This document shows positions 1 to 14,032 of a stretch of DNA of 64,000 nucleotides, one piece after another. This DNA comes from Apteryx mantelli (Eukaryota > Chordata > Aves > Apterygiformes > Apterygidae). The notes beneath the pieces are model-generated. The model worked only from the letters and a program-made list of their open reading frames with translations, searched no databases and was not told where the DNA came from. The position numbers and the translations under genes are program-made. Where the stretch lies: positions 14,712,001-14,776,000 of the forward strand of contig NC_089994.1 of the NCBI RefSeq assembly GCF_036417845.1, read 5' to 3'. The first letter of the stretch is position 1; each line of letters opens with the position of its first letter.

Positions 1-3000
1 ATTCCCAGGGTAACAGTGGGGTAACTCAGCTTTAACCTTTAGCACTTTCACACAAAACAACGAATGCTCAACCCCCATCTTAGGCTGCCAGACTGTTTGG
101 AAAACTAAAATAAAGCTGAACGTAATAGCAAGTGTGCTTCTTCTCAAGATGAAAGTTGTTGTTTTTGTTATTATAAGATAACATACAGCATTAGCGCCTG
201 TTGAACTGCAACATTTATAAACCGTAAGTCTGCTGACAGTTGGCAGCAGTGGTGGATTTTGATTAAGTAGGCAAGCACAGTGGGAAGATGGAAGATTCTG
301 TAGAGCCTCTGTATTTATCTCTTCTCCAGACAGAAGGGTGGGCGAGCAGCTGCCTCCACAGATGAGTGTAACACAGCTCCTTGGCCAACATACGTTACGA
401 ACAGTCTAAAGAAACCCAGGGTGGTTTGTTGTTTTTTTTTAGTGAAAAAATATGAAAAGGGGGGAGATGAAAGAGGGAATTTTAACTGCCTCATCACAAC
501 CAGTCAGCTAAAGACCTTGATTCTTATTTTTTCAAAGGACAAGTGTCCAGTCCAATCTACACATGTGAATACAGGTTTGTAAACATGTAAATGAGCATTA
601 TGAAAAATCAGCTTTCCTCACTGGGAGTGAGCTGTCTTGTAAAATGCAGGCTATGTTTTGCCTTTCTTACCAGAAAGAGCACCAGCATTTGGTACAAAGT
701 TGGTTGGGAAGTTTCTGCCAAAATGATTTTTGCCCTTTAAATGAAAATGCAGACTTACGAAAAGTTAAGACATTCCATCAAAATCATTGGGAAACAATGA
801 ATTTATCACCTGAACACAAGTAAAACTCTATGAGAAAATCTGCTGCACTTCCACTTGCCCAGTAGATTGCTTAGAGCATCCTGATTTCCAAAACCCCTGG
901 CTCCAGGGCACTTTGTCTGATCCTTCATCCCTTTAATAGTTAAAATCATGGGCTGGTCCTCAGGGTATGGGCCTCCATTTCCCCTTCACTTGAAGGCAGG
1001 ATTGGAAATTTGTTCCATTACTTTATAAAATTGTTTTTCTGTTTCCTAAAGATAAAACTGAGAAGGGAAAATAACAAAATTTGGACATGGTAAAGATTCC
1101 AAAGGAAGATTAAAAAAAAAAATCAAGTATCAAGAGTAATGTGCAAACCATGTTTATTCTGATAAGACAAGTAAAAGATCTACTTGAAAGTGTTCATATA
1201 TTTGGGAGGTTTGGGGTTCTGCTTGAAAAATAGGCCCTTATCTGTAGCCTGGAGAGATGGTCTTAGAAGTCTTAGTGAGCGGCAATGCAAGAGCAACTTG
1301 AAGAATCTGATTTTTTTTTTTTCCCCTCTAAAATGGCCTAAATAGTGTACATTACTAGATGCAGATGATTTCAAAGGCATAGATGTTCTCAGTATTGCGA
1401 GCTGGTGAGCACAGTATGAGCTGTGTGGGAAGCTTGTGAAGATTTTAATCGGTGAAGTGAAATTTATGAGGGGGATTCAGTCCACTTCTCACTTTTGGGA
1501 CCTTGAAGTTTCCAAAGCCTATCTTAACAGTAATTGACATAGCCAAATGCAGCAGCAATATCTGAGGATGAACTTACTAACCTTGAGAAAACAACCGTTG
1601 TGATTTAACTTTCAATACAGCTTTTTAATGCAGTCTGCTTCCTAACTAAATGTTCCATCTGGCTTGGCTGGTGTTTATCTAGGTTTTCTGATTTCTTGAC
1701 CTGTCTGTGCAGATGTGGATTGTGTACTTCATTTGTATTTATTTTATTAAGCAAAAGCAGTGAAGGTGAGAGGTGCTAGTTTGACAGCCCTGAAAAAGGA
1801 GGCCTGTGTTTGTAGAAACAGGTAGAGCAAACTTCAAGTCCATTCTCACCATCATTTCAGTCCTGAAACAGCCTATTACAAATGACTCAACACAGTTGTA
1901 AAGATAGCCCTACTGGTCAAAAGCCAGCAACCTAAAAGTGGAAGCTATTGTACTGAACAGTGAATATCCCCCTGCCAAATGCTTATAAATATGTTTAAAA
2001 TAGCAGATACTATTATCTAGATATCCAGTGTTTCACATAGAAGAGTTGTGTATTTCAAAGTATTTCACAAAGCAGACTAGTATAATTTGAACATTTACAT
2101 ATGGGAAACCAAAACACCAGAAGGCAGCAACTAGCCCAAGGTAACCCTGCAGACTAGCAGCAGAACTGGTAATTGAGTTGGCAGTCGCCCTGTCCTTTAA
2201 GTTACATAAATTAAACATTACTGATAAATGTCACTAATTCTCCTACAGAGAGTTGCTGGCTTGCAGTAGCACCCAAAATGTGACTTCCAAATACTCACAA
2301 TGTGTAGGTGGGCATGGTGATGACAGAACAAGGATGCAAAAGTCTGTTGATTCACATACCAGCCAACACAATTCATGGACACAGCATAGGTGGACTGGGC
2401 TTAGGATATGGAGGGTGCATCGTACACAGGAGCCCCTGTGAGAGAAGGCATGAGGATTGCTGTTCTGGAATCTGATTTTAAAAAATTCAAAAGGAGAAAG
2501 CTGGAATTATTGGTGGGGCTGAGAAGTGTAAATCAACACAAAGAATGACAGGGGAGAACAGCCATGAGAAGAAGAATAGACACCAGCTTGTGTTGCTCTC
2601 TGACCTGAAATACACAGTCATGAGCTAGTCAGGTGAGAAATCGGCACAATTTTGAAAATAAAATTCAGTTGTCATTATCATAATAAAAGCAACTAGTGCC
2701 TCTGGGAATGAAGAGCAAGCTATAGCTAACCAAATTGCAGGGCCTGTTTATCACCACATAGTGTGCTACATGTTTCTCATTTACATGTTACTTTTTTTTC
2801 CCCTCCCCTTTCAAATTGCACCCATAAGTCATGGGGGGGGAAAAAAATCTCACTATTCAACTCCATTAGACAAAGCTTATTCTTTGAAATTCAGGGCAAG
2901 GAGCATATGGAAATTGCTACAGCAAAGAACAGACACTACAACCAGAATAAAAATCAGCACCGTGCAATATTGAAATGAGTGCCATTATGGCTTATTTTGA

Positions 3001-5560
3001 GTCAGACCATGATACGATTGAAATTCAATTACCTCTTCTGCTTTGAAGGGCCAAGTAGTTTGGAGAACACAAAGTTAGACCGTAAGGATTAAGATAACAA
3101 AGAGTCTAGCTAGTTGCTACTCTCAATAATTCTCTTCTGGCTTGACACTTAGGTCATTCTGGGAGCCCCTGGGTTATATATGGTAAATGTTGTTTATGCC
3201 ACGGTTGTGCAGCTAGTCCATTCTTCTGGATTTCTTGCTCAATGATAGAATATGTGTGATTGATCTCAGCAATAGCCAGTGCTTCTTTGATAGGGTCACC
3301 CTAGTTCATAACTTGCCCTGAATCTCTGGTTTATAGTGAAAACTTATCAAGTAAACCACTTTAGATCTAATTATTTTTTGCCTGTATTTCTGGTTGTCTA
3401 TATTCAAAGACTTTTTTCTTCTTTTGTTGTAATATACATTTTTTCCCTAAAATCTGATGTGTTATGGGGTAATTCTTGGTAACTCACACTACAAAAATGA
3501 TGACAATATAGGAGATTACTGCTAAGTAAGACTAGTAAAGATTCACTGTTTTGAATTGCTTGATAAGGAATTAACTACTACATTTAATCTTGAAGACTGA
3601 AAGTTCTGAAGCGGCCATTGTATTTAAGAAAAAGCCATTAGTTTCCACATACCTGGAACAATCAGGCAGTCTATTTTATGACTGATTTGTTCAATTCCTT
3701 CTTGTGCTTACTTCTTATGTATATTCTTACTTCTTTTATGCCATCTTTATCAGAGGCATCAAAGCTCATGTCTCAAAGGTAGAGTACGTGAAGTCATTCT
3801 AGTTCCATGGGAAAGCAAGGGACATACTGTTCCAGTTCATTGTGGAGCAAGCAGTGCCTGTCATCTGTGTGTATTTACAGTTTATTTATTCTTTTACTGT
3901 CTAAGCAGGTGACATGTTCCTACATCTTTTGATTTCTACTTTAATCCCTGTAGCCAAATGCAGCCTTGGTCTTTAAAGACATCAGTGCTAATAGTGTCAT
4001 GAGTAAATGTTTTGGAGTCTCCTGAATATCTGACCAAGCAGTAACAGGTTCTTCGCAGCCAGCTCTCCGTAGGAGTGAACCATGCCTTTGCCTGCCAGGG
4101 AGAGTAAGAACTAAGAATGGCAATGATACAGGAACATGCTAAGAGAAACCCTGTTTAGGATATCCCTAAGCCTCAAAGATTCGCTTTAATTCAGGTGGTG
4201 AAAGCAGAGATATAGAATGTGTTAAACTCTGAGCAGATAATTAGCAGGAAGTATGGGTGAACATACCTTTTGTCTTCCTCATCTTGACTTATTACAAGAT
4301 TTGCTTCTAATTTTCCTTTTGAAATGCCATAGGTTCTCTTTCTGTATCTCTGCTATGAATAGCGAGTGTCCTGAGTTTGTCCTGTTGTCTGGATTTAAGA
4401 AGATGACAGAAATGTCTTTGAGATTTTCTGAAAACAAACTAACTTGTCATGTGTTTAAAACAATATATAGGTATTTCAGAGTCCATTCCACAGCAGGGTA
4501 CCTGCTCTCTACTTACAAGGAGAGTATTTCACTGAGTCCAGTGAAATAAATGCTTGGGGTGATAATCAGTGGTTAGTGTAAGTGCACAGTCAAACGAGTG
4601 TGCACCCAAATAGCACTACTGTTACAACAAAATGGGTAAGATTGAGCGCTCAGTATTGCATGGCTGTAGCCTTTTATAGTGCTGAATGACAGTAAGATAA
4701 ACACTCTAGTCTGCTGGTCAGCAGGAATCACTTGTAGTAGCAGTTCACAACACAAATTATTTGTGTATCCATCTTTTTGCTGTGACTCTTTTTGCAAACT
4801 GAAATATGGTCACTCAGTATCTCAAAAATGTTTTGAAAAGGGCTGAGTGCAGCCTGATGCTAATAAGAACTAGGATTTTTTTTGTTTGTGTAGTTTAGGT
4901 TGCACATTTTGGTTGTACAGGGATTATTGTGGTGGGGGGTTTCCTATTCTAAAAATAAAATAGCATTTGTTTTCATGAAAACTTAAAGTGAGGTTCACCA
5001 TGGTACAAATGTCTAGTTTTGAACCGGAAGAAAGTCTTTCCCAGTGATTTGCTTATAGGTATATGTTGGGGGTTTTTTTCTTCATGTGCTCCAGGTTATA
5101 GCGGTGGCACTTTGCAGGCTGTATGTAGGTACAAGAGTTGATTGACTAGGACAAAAACAGACAAAAGGTTAATACCATACTGCCAATTCAGTGAAAGTGC
5201 CTTATTTTTTTCACCTTTGCTCCTCTTTGAACAGCTGCTGTATGTAACAGGCATACATCCATTTTTATTAAGTATTAGCTGAATTCATTTTTCTCAAGAA
5301 AACAAGAGAGACAGCTTATAGTGAATAAAACCTGCATGGATTTGTAAAATTTGGATAAGCCTGTTAAGTTGTCAGCCAGTTTGAAACAAAAGAGTTTGCC
5401 TTCTAGAACAAGATTGTGACCTTTAAAATATGCCCTTTGAAAGGGGCAGAGCATGGTCATGCAGCTCCAGAAGCCAATGAAATTGCAAAATGGGACTGTT
5501 GTTTTCCCTCATTGCCATCAGCATGGAGTGAGTGACTTTCTTGTTATTGAAAGAGTTTAT
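1..5560. other. Non-coding AT-rich DNA, no gene seen
   Basis: I see no gene in this stretch. Open frames are at most about 100 codons (for example plus strand 4253-4549), have no recognisable domain and are not flanked by matched splice signals. There are short A or T runs, for example near 1111-1121 and 1312-1322. No repeat family could be named. Intergenic or intronic DNA is the simplest reading. Confidence 0.6.
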
Positions 5561-5598
5561 TCTAGGTCAGTGGGGTCTAGGTCAGTACTCTAGGTCAG
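5561..5598 (+). repeat. Three tandem TCTAGGTCAG units (AGGTCA half-sites)
   Basis: Three copies of CTAGGTCAG follow one another, with the AGGTCA hexamer at 5564-5569, 5579-5584 and 5592-5597. The first two share the 11-mer TCTAGGTCAGT. The gaps between hexamers are 9 and 7 bp. AGGTCA is the established half-site of many nuclear receptors, but those spacings are not the classic DR1-DR5 dimer spacings. Either a chance minisatellite or a cluster of monomer sites would give this pattern. Confidence 0.6.
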
Positions 5599-8500
5599 CC
5601 TTGGATCTGTGGTTCAATGGTGATCTGAGAGTCTCTAGTGGCCCCTAAGAAGGTAGTTTACAAAACAACTGTCAAAAAAAGTCATCACCTATCCCTCACC
5701 CCTAAATTTTAAACATTCCCAAGCAAGCAAAAAACAGGAAAAGCATCCTACATTTAACCTTATTTTTACTTGGTTGTAAATAAAAATCATTGTGTGACAT
5801 GGCAAAGAAGGTTGAAGAGTGCCAGTTTAGATGGAGAGCTTAGGAAAGAAGGGAAGAGTAAGCTGCTAAGCTTTTGCTCCTCCTCCTCTTTACTCTCTGA
5901 AAGTGTTTTAATCTTGGAACTGTTATTATCCACATCATCTCCAAAAGGCTACATAAATCAGCCAAGTTCACGTGTGATCCTCAGTGTAACATGCTATTTT
6001 CAAAGCTTAGAAAGTGATGGAGATGTGAGCAGAGGTTACTTCTGTGCTACCTTAGAATTAACCAGCTAATTTGGAAATTTGTAAAAATCAGTGGTGCATC
6101 AAGCTACAACTAATTGCATCATCCCATCTGGACACCCTCGTGTTCTTCCTGTCAAAGCCTTCTGAGAAAAGATGACCTTCTTGATGGAAGTTCATCTTCG
6201 AACAGCCTCATGTGGAGATGTGAGCTGTCACATTTGCTCTGATTTCTGTTAGGAAATCACCATGGTCTGTTATTTAGGCTTCTCGGCATTGCTGATCATC
6301 TTCTCAAACTGTAGACCTGGCGTGACTGACCAATGGGACTATAAGGCGAATTCCCAGACAGCCAGAGTTCTTTTGTTGTGCTGTAACCTCTTAGTATACA
6401 AACACCCAGGTGCTGGGTGATGGACTTAACGATGCTTAACTGAAAGACAGCAGCTAATTCCTCTACACCCCTTTTCCTTTCCATGCAGCATGTTCCACTG
6501 GCTTCAATCATTTATAAATACAAGGTGCAGGCTTCTTATATTCATTTAATATAGAGAAACACTTTGAGCTTTTGACTTCATTTTTTGAAAGTCATGTGGT
6601 TGACATTTGGCTGCAATGCTTACAAATCAGCATGTGCTCACATCCCATTCATTTGCACAAGCATCTCTGCAATTCCTGTAAGTGTATGCTTAAGGACTTC
6701 AATGAACCCAGATTGAAATGTGCAAGGCAGATGGTACTCTACTCTCTTGGAAAGTGTAAGAATCCTGAGTCAAGATATTGATTTAGAGAAGACTTAAACA
6801 TCCTCCCAGTTTTTTAATATGAAGATGTACAGCCTTTTCCTCCATAGGAATGATATCCACAAAGTGGGTAAGAAATAACACAAGTGGAAGATATGTCTCC
6901 ATTATCCTATGCTAGAGAGCTTGAAGAAAGTTGTCCTCAAAAGCATCACTTCTTCAGAAATCCCACTTTGATGCAACCATAAAAGATCAACCGCAGGAGT
7001 TATCTGCATTGGCATTAATTCATGCATAGGGTTTGTAGAACTGCAGGCCCATGGTACTGACTGCTTCTGCTCAAAAGCCACAGATTGACATATAATTATT
7101 CACTTGATGAAGTTTTGATAGAGGGAGCGCTTTACAGATGCAGAACCTATTTCTATGTACTTTGTGACCCTTTGTCAGGAGAAGCAGAGGACATAACTTT
7201 AACATCATACCTTCCGTAATAGATTGGCTGCCCTCTGGATGCCTCTGAGCCATCCTCAGATACTCAGACTTCAGAGGAGCAGGAATATTTTCCCATAATT
7301 CTTTACATCACATAGCTCAACAGACTTGCTCGCCGATAGGGTTGCTCCTGGAATGATGACAGTAATCTGTATCTCTCAACTGAACCATTATTTCGCATCT
7401 TTGCAGAGAGGCAAATCTTTATGAGTTTCCTCTGGGACAGAGGAGTCAGAGCATCAATTTGAGTGTGGAAGCAGAGGAGATCCTGGGGTTTTTTTTGTTT
7501 TTTTTTTTTAACCAGAACTTAAGCTTAAAGAGAAAGCTTAGGCTGAGATTTGTGTTGCTAAGGAGATAAGGCATTTTTAACAAGATTCAGTCTTTGCTTG
7601 TTCTTTTGTAAATATTTCCTAATTCACCCTTTTAAAAATGAATTCTATTCTTCTCTTACAAACCCTTTCAATGCACAAATGTGATTATCAGTATTTTTTA
7701 AAACACTAACTTTTAATGATGCCAACACTGTTCATATAAACAAACTGGATTTGAATTTCATATTAGGACTCATTCAATATAAAATTAGGCTTTAGGCATG
7801 TATATGCATATTTGCACATGCCCCCACACTAATGGAAGTATAATGTAACACTTTGTTAATGACTCTAAAAGCAACTATAGCAAAATAAAACCCTTTAGGG
7901 TAGAGAGATGTATATAATTAGAGTTGGAGATCTCAGATTAAGTCATTTATCTTTGACTCCTTATGAGATGCATTGTCCTATGCCCCTGCATACAGTCTGT
8001 ATGCTAGCAATTACACAAAGGCAATTGCTATAAATGTCTTTGCCTTCTCTGGAAATTAGGATTCAAATTTTGTCCTTTCAAACACTCAGCAAAGAATGTC
8101 TCTGAAATTAACATTCAATAGGTAACATGGAATTATTCCCTCATCCATTTCCTTGAGCTCAGACTAAAAGCCATCCCCAGCGTGGTCAGTTTGATCACTG
8201 TTTCCTCTTGAAAATCTACAGGCTGCAAGCTGACTTGCTCCTCTTGCTATATTCACAGTGCTTTGTATTTTAAAAGACAGTCATATATCTTGGAACCCAA
8301 ATTCACTGGAAGGTTGCTATATTAAAATATACTGTGCTGTGGCTGATAATTAAGAGTTTGTTCACTACAAACTCAATAATAATGCCTTCCAGATGGAGTG
8401 GGATGGAGTAACGTTTCATTTGGTCTATTAAATTTCATAGAGGTTAGATAAGATAAGGCCTTAAAAAGACCTTAGTTCAATTTACATCTGAATCTGGCTC

Positions 8501-10780
8501 CTGCTATCAAATGCAAGTACCTGGAGCTGGAGCCAGAAAAAACCCTAAGCAAGACACTGACCTATTTTCCACTGACTCTGGTAGTGTGTCTTAAGTACTT
8601 CTTGACCTGATCTTTGACCTTGCATTACCTTCAGTTCTAAGTTCATTAGTGCCTATATTGATGAGTTGTTTGGGTCTCAAACTATTATGGAAAAAACAGA
8701 TTTTCATATCTGCTGTCTTTGAGCACTGTATGTAGTAGTGCTCAAGATGTACAAAGATGATATTTTCTGCCTTATGACTGCTTTTAAATATACTTGCGCT
8801 TTGGAGAAAAGCAACAGATAAAGAACACCCCTAAGTACAGGCCTCAGCCCTCTCTTAAACACAGGCACCAATGAAATAAGTACACAAAGGAAAAACACTG
8901 AACCTCTCTTGCCTGTTGAAACTTTCTTACCTGTTAATTTTTTAATTGGAGCAAGGCTGGGCCTGCTAGCCTTTTGCTGTCCATATTTTGTTTGTTGGCT
9001 CACTTAAGATTTTTTTTTTAAGTTTGCTGATAAAATTCAAGTTTGATGTTAAATTACATCACTCTTCTTGTCCTTGGTGATTTTTTATTTCTTCATCTGA
9101 TGATCCAGTAGGTCTCTTTCATGCTAATTAGGAAAGTGCTTTGCCATACAAATCTTGGTCCAGGTGGATATTTTCAGTAACTGAAAAACTCAACTTTCAC
9201 TGTCTTTACTTGTGAATGTATTTTAGAAGTGTCTTTTATTGCTTTTGTTCTTGGGCTTGGTGTATGCATATGAGAACTAGACGGGTACTGTCCTCTTCCA
9301 GAAATCTCAGTGCACACCACAGCGGACTAATTATCTTTACAAAAGCACTTGCTCTCTTTGTAGAAACTCCAAGCTATATTCTTAGGCTGGGAAGTAGTCA
9401 AGCTAAAGACTTCTTTTAAGCTGAATACAATTGATTGTTTTTCAAGGATTACAGGCAATTTAAGGCATAGTAGGAATGCACTTCTTTTTTCTTTTTTCAG
9501 CTGTTTTCAAATTACAAAGTACTCCTGTCCTGGCACATCTGCTCTTATATGGTAAAAGACATATTTCTGATAGAACAATAAATCCTGTGATGGTATTAAA
9601 CCTTATTTTCTCATTCCCAAACTTGTATAGACAAGAGTGAGAAGAGATACAGAGGAGAAAAATTAGGTCATCTGTGATACTGCAATAACCAATTTTTGTC
9701 AACTCTGACTTCTCCTAATTCAGCACTAAACCTGTGCCTTGTGTTCTGAAAAGCACCATACACACTAAGGGCAGACTGGGAAGATCCTTCCATCCAGTAT
9801 GTGCTCTCCCGCATACAAAGGCCGTTCCAGGTACAAACACATGCACTGATTTATTTTATTAATTTTTTCCATCAAGGCCTACTTGTATGAGGTGCCAGAC
9901 ATCTTCAATTCTCAGTGTAATGACTAGAAGTTGGGAGAGCCCTCTACTTCACTGAATTCAACCTTTCTTCTCGTCAGTTTGCTTAATTAAGGCCATTAGT
10001 ATCTCAGCTGAAACTTCTGTGAAGCTCTGGTGTCATATTCTTGCGATAAGAGATGCGATCACAGAATTGGCATCCTCTTCCTGCTAGCTACATATGCACA
10101 TCAGCACGGAGAATTATGTCCATGAACAATAGAAACCTGTTGTTCATATTTTGCCCAGCCTTTTCATTTTATTTTCATGAATTATTATTCCCCCAGAGCC
10201 TAAAGATTTATTCAGTAGAGGGGAGAAAAATAGAAGTCAATTTTTTTGGTTACTTAAAAAAAGAACAATCTTTTTAAAAATAGGAAATATCTAGTGAGTC
10301 CTAACAGTAGAACACTGCAGGGTACACATTAATGACCCGTTAATGCACTTCTCAGATGGTAAATGGTCCATTAATGCTCCCTTGTCATGTCATCTTGTAT
10401 AATTTATTCAAATTCACAATCAGGGCATGGGGGAGAAGGGAAACAACACCAGAGAAATTGTTTTCCAGATATTAACATCACAGATCTTACTCTTTCTTGG
10501 GAGGAGTTCTTTAGGGATGCCTTTCCGTGACACCATTTCTTGAAGGAAACTGAATCCTAACTAAACAGAGGCCTCTTACTGGGACAAGTTTAGACCATTG
10601 ACACCCTTCATCAAAGAGGCTGTTTTTTCTGATGTTCTCATGCAGCCCATTTTCACACTTGTAGCATCACTTTAAGGAGTAACTTGTTTCCTAGGCTTTG
10701 TTCACTACGATTCTGCTGGACATGCCCGAAACTTCAGAATGGTTGCATTGCTTTGACTAAGCATGTTGGTGTCCTAGTTA
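5599..10780. other. Non-coding AT-rich DNA, no gene seen
   Basis: No supported gene. Frames open on both strands are short and unrecognised. A T-rich tract (T8-G-T12) lies at 7489-7509. Around 10328-10376 there are three TTAATG hexamers within about 50 bp; this is reported separately as a finding. Confidence 0.6.
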
Positions 10781-10850
10781 CAGAAAACAGGACTGGGCAG
10801 GACCTCAAGAGGTCATCACCAGTCAACTTTCTGTTAGCAGGGCAGCAGCA
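10781..10850 (-). mobile_element. 3' end fragment of an old CR1 LINE
   Basis: The segment GGACCTCAAGAGGTCATC (10800-10817) and its flanks match the well-known 3' UTR segment of CR1 in reverse orientation, equivalent to the GGGACCTCTGGAGATCATC stretch in the young copies at 21854 and 39055. The match is degraded and the terminal octamer repeats are not clear. It has the same orientation as the larger remnant at 11290-11930, so both may belong to one element interrupted by the intervening DNA. Confidence 0.6.
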
Positions 10851-11289
10851 GGAGGCTGAGACACTGAGACTGGGGAGATCCAAGTAAAGTGAGAGCTGCA
10901 GAGCACTTTTGCAAGACAGCAGAGCTGCATTTCTGCTCCTGATGGCTCCATGTCATCCTCCCCCCACCTTCCTAAAGGTTTGCTCCAGCATGGCACAGCA
11001 CTGGTCCAGAGGTGGCTTTGGGCATCGCCTTGTGCTGCAGCAGTAAAGGTAAACCCTGCAGGAAGTTGTCACCACCACCATATCACTCTTTCCAAGGCTG
11101 GGGTTGCTGCAGGGGTTGGCCCTGGCCTGGCAGGACCTAGGGTGATCTCCAGATGTCTGCAACATATTCCCAGGCTTGCCACTTTTGGTCTGAGCTAATG
11201 TTGCTCACATAGATGATCCGCAGGTACTCACCCGCAGACACCTGTAGTTCATCTCCTTGTCCCTGAGCATGATAAATTATACCTATAAA
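10851..11289. other. GC-richer segment separating two CR1 fragments
   Basis: This stretch of about 430 bp is richer in G+C than its surroundings and lies between two same-orientation CR1 fragments that should be only tens of bases apart in an intact element. It includes overlapping small open frames on both strands (10950-11198 plus, 10953-11165 minus), which argues against either being real. I cannot see obvious terminal repeats or a target-site duplication. A nested insertion is possible, as is lineage-specific expansion. Confidence 0.4.
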
Positions 11290-11930
11290 ATGTGTCTTAG
11301 ATGTTTGCCTGATGCATTCTTTAATATCTCCAAGTCAGAGATTCCCGCTCTCCCAATACAATCTATTTCAGGGCTTAGTTATCCTTAGTTTTAGAAAATG
11401 TTCCCTATGCCCTACCTAATTTTCCCCTGTTGCAGTTTCAGCCCACTACTATTACTTCTCCCTAAAACAGGTATGGGAAAACTGCCTATTCCCTTCTCCT
11501 TTACAGCAGCCTTTTCATGTATTTTGAAGATGGTTATCCCTTCTTTTAGCCTCTTCTTCTCCAGACTACACAGCCCCAGTTCTTTCAACCTTACCTCGTA
11601 GTCGTATGTCTAGAGCTTTGATGTTCCGCATTGCTCAAATGAGTCAATGCATGTCTTGAAGTGTAGTTCCAAAACTGGATGCAGCTACAGGTGAACAGCA
11701 AATGACATGGTGTGTCAGAAGGCTTGTAGCTAAACTACTATTTGCTTTTCCCATATGGTTTATCAAGCTCTTGATTCATATTCTGCTTTTGATTCTCTAA
11801 AATCTCTTGCTGTTTTTCTGTAGCAGAGGTGCCAGCCTATGTTTTCCACTTTGTATTTGTACAAATGGTTGATCCTAAATGTAGAAATTTACATTTGTTT
11901 TTCTTGGGCTACAGCCCTGTTTTCCATTTA
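11290..11930 (-). mobile_element. Old CR1 LINE remnant, 3' UTR plus end of ORF2
   Basis: Read on the minus strand, this is a heavily mutated CR1 fragment. Diagnostic stretches on the plus strand include GTCTTAGATGTTTGCC, the region around 11341-11440 that corresponds to the short-3'-UTR/ORF2 boundary, CTTCTTCTCCAGACTACACAG (around 11552-11572), and TCCTAAATGTAGAAATTTACATTTG (around 11872-11896), which corresponds to the end of the reverse transcriptase region. The frame is destroyed by many changes. It is clearly older than the two CR1 copies at 21854 and 39055, and of an ancient subfamily. Confidence 0.75.
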
Positions 11931-14032
11931 TGTATTTATTTAGCCCTTCAGCTCAGAGGTGGTAATAAACAAGAGGCAGACATTTCTTAACCCACCACAT
12001 GAGTCTCCAGAATGATCATCTGATCACAGCCAAGGAAAATTATTGCCTACCCCAGGTTTCAAGTTTTAAACTTTTGATTTTTAATTTTTTCAAAAATAGG
12101 TAACATTACTATATTGCATCTCTTTTGCATACCAGCTTTAAAACTGTAGCAGTTTCTCTCTCAAAATCTCTAGTTATGATGGCAAAAAAAGTAAAATCTC
12201 TTTGACAGTGGTAGCAATATTTTGTTTTTTATGAAATTAGGGAAATTTTCCAGTATTTTATGTAACAAATCTTTAGCTTGGTCCATATTTTAGATATGAC
12301 GAACCACTGGTTTTGCCTGAGAGGATCTAGATGAACAGCAGGGTAAATCCTGGTGACATTGAAGACAATAGCAAATTTCCCATTTAGTTGATCCAGGGTT
12401 TAAAGATCTCTTTTATGATTTTGCAGATTGTCATTTTGTCAGTATGGGAGTAGATTTTGAAGTGTCTGTAGCACAAAGGGTAATACTGTACCACGCACAG
12501 GGGAAGGAATTAAATTCTGTATAAATTTGCCTTCATTGTTGCCAGGTTTCTTTAAAAAGTCGGCTGAATACCTTATGGGTAAGAATCTTTTAATGAATTG
12601 CTGACCAGTTGTTTATCAGAGGACATCTTGACCTAAGCTTAAAACACCCACCACGTATATCAAGGATTGTTAATATTTAGAATACCTACCAATCTGTCAA
12701 GTAATTAACTCCCTGTAAGTTATTTAGAAATACACATGTAGGTATGATCCATAATTTTTCCTGCGTTTGGTGTTTATCTGTAAAATTGTGTAAGCAGTGA
12801 TGAAACAGGGTGTATAACCCATTCCATTTTCCTTCCACTTATGAATTGACTCTTAGAATATATATTCTAGTGCAAGTTTTTAAATGTCTCAAGTGCTTTC
12901 AAAAATTTTACACACTACCTGTACATTGCTGGAAGTTCTGAGTGGCTTAGAAGTCGAAAGGTAGCATTTTCAAACACACTTAAATCTAATTTTTTTCCAA
13001 AAGAGATGAAGTATCTTCAATCTTAGTGAATGTCATTAGAAGTTTTAATTTTAACCTTCTGCTTGTGAGTCACTTAGGTCACACCGACTTTCCGTGAGAT
13101 TTTGGTCCGTTGGAGTCATCAGAAGTTTCAAAGAACCTTTCAGAGCTTTTTCCAATGTGTAGCTAGTCCTTTTTCTTTCCCCCCCTCCTTAATTCAATTA
13201 TTCTACTAAAAAGCTAAATTTGATCCATGTAAGGGTGGCTGGTACTTTAGAAGGCTTTGGTAGAATTTGGATCACTTTGGTCCAAACTTTTATTGTACAA
13301 TTAAGTTAAACTGGGATTTATTAAATATTTAGGGTGTATCTCAAGCTAATCTATGCAAGCACTGGCTACTCATTGTCACCCTCAAGCCACCCTTCTGACC
13401 ACAGCTTACACAGCCATGTGGACTGAAGTCAGAATCAGACCAAGCTGAAAATTAGTCCAGAAAAAAGGCCAGGGTGCTGGGGGTCTTGAAGGGTGAGCAG
13501 CAGGAAGAGGTAATGGCTGCAGCTGGCCATGCTGCTGAAAAGCTGATAATGAAGATATACCTGTAGATGTTCACACTGCTCAGGAAGCATCCTTCTCCCT
13601 GCCCTCAGATAGTCTTCCCTTTAACATTTCTATGTTATGCTAAAGACTCATTTTCAGCATAGCCGTACAGTCCAACTCAGAACTCGTGTTAATCGCTCCG
13701 AGAGCAGGATGCTGCACAGTCCTTACTGTAATAATAACTTCTTCTTTCAGCCACTATATCATCAGTGTTACTATTGTTGTTACATCTTCTGATCTCTGTC
13801 ATGGATAAAAAATGGCATGATCATTTTTGAAATAGATTGTGGCAGTATCTTGGTACATGATCAATCACTAAAGAAAGTGGTTCTGTGGTGATGTATGTCT
13901 TCCTAATGTTAACATTTCCTGATTTTAAGCACATTGCTTAGTAATGCTGAGCAGGGGTGTTTGAAAGAGCACAATCTATTTGGCCATACCTGTTCTCTTC
14001 AAACTTTGTAAGTATGGAGCACCTAAATCCCT
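11931..14032. other. Non-coding AT-rich DNA, no gene seen
   Basis: No open frame of note and no recognised repeat. AT-rich throughout, with scattered short homopolymer runs. Confidence 0.6.
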
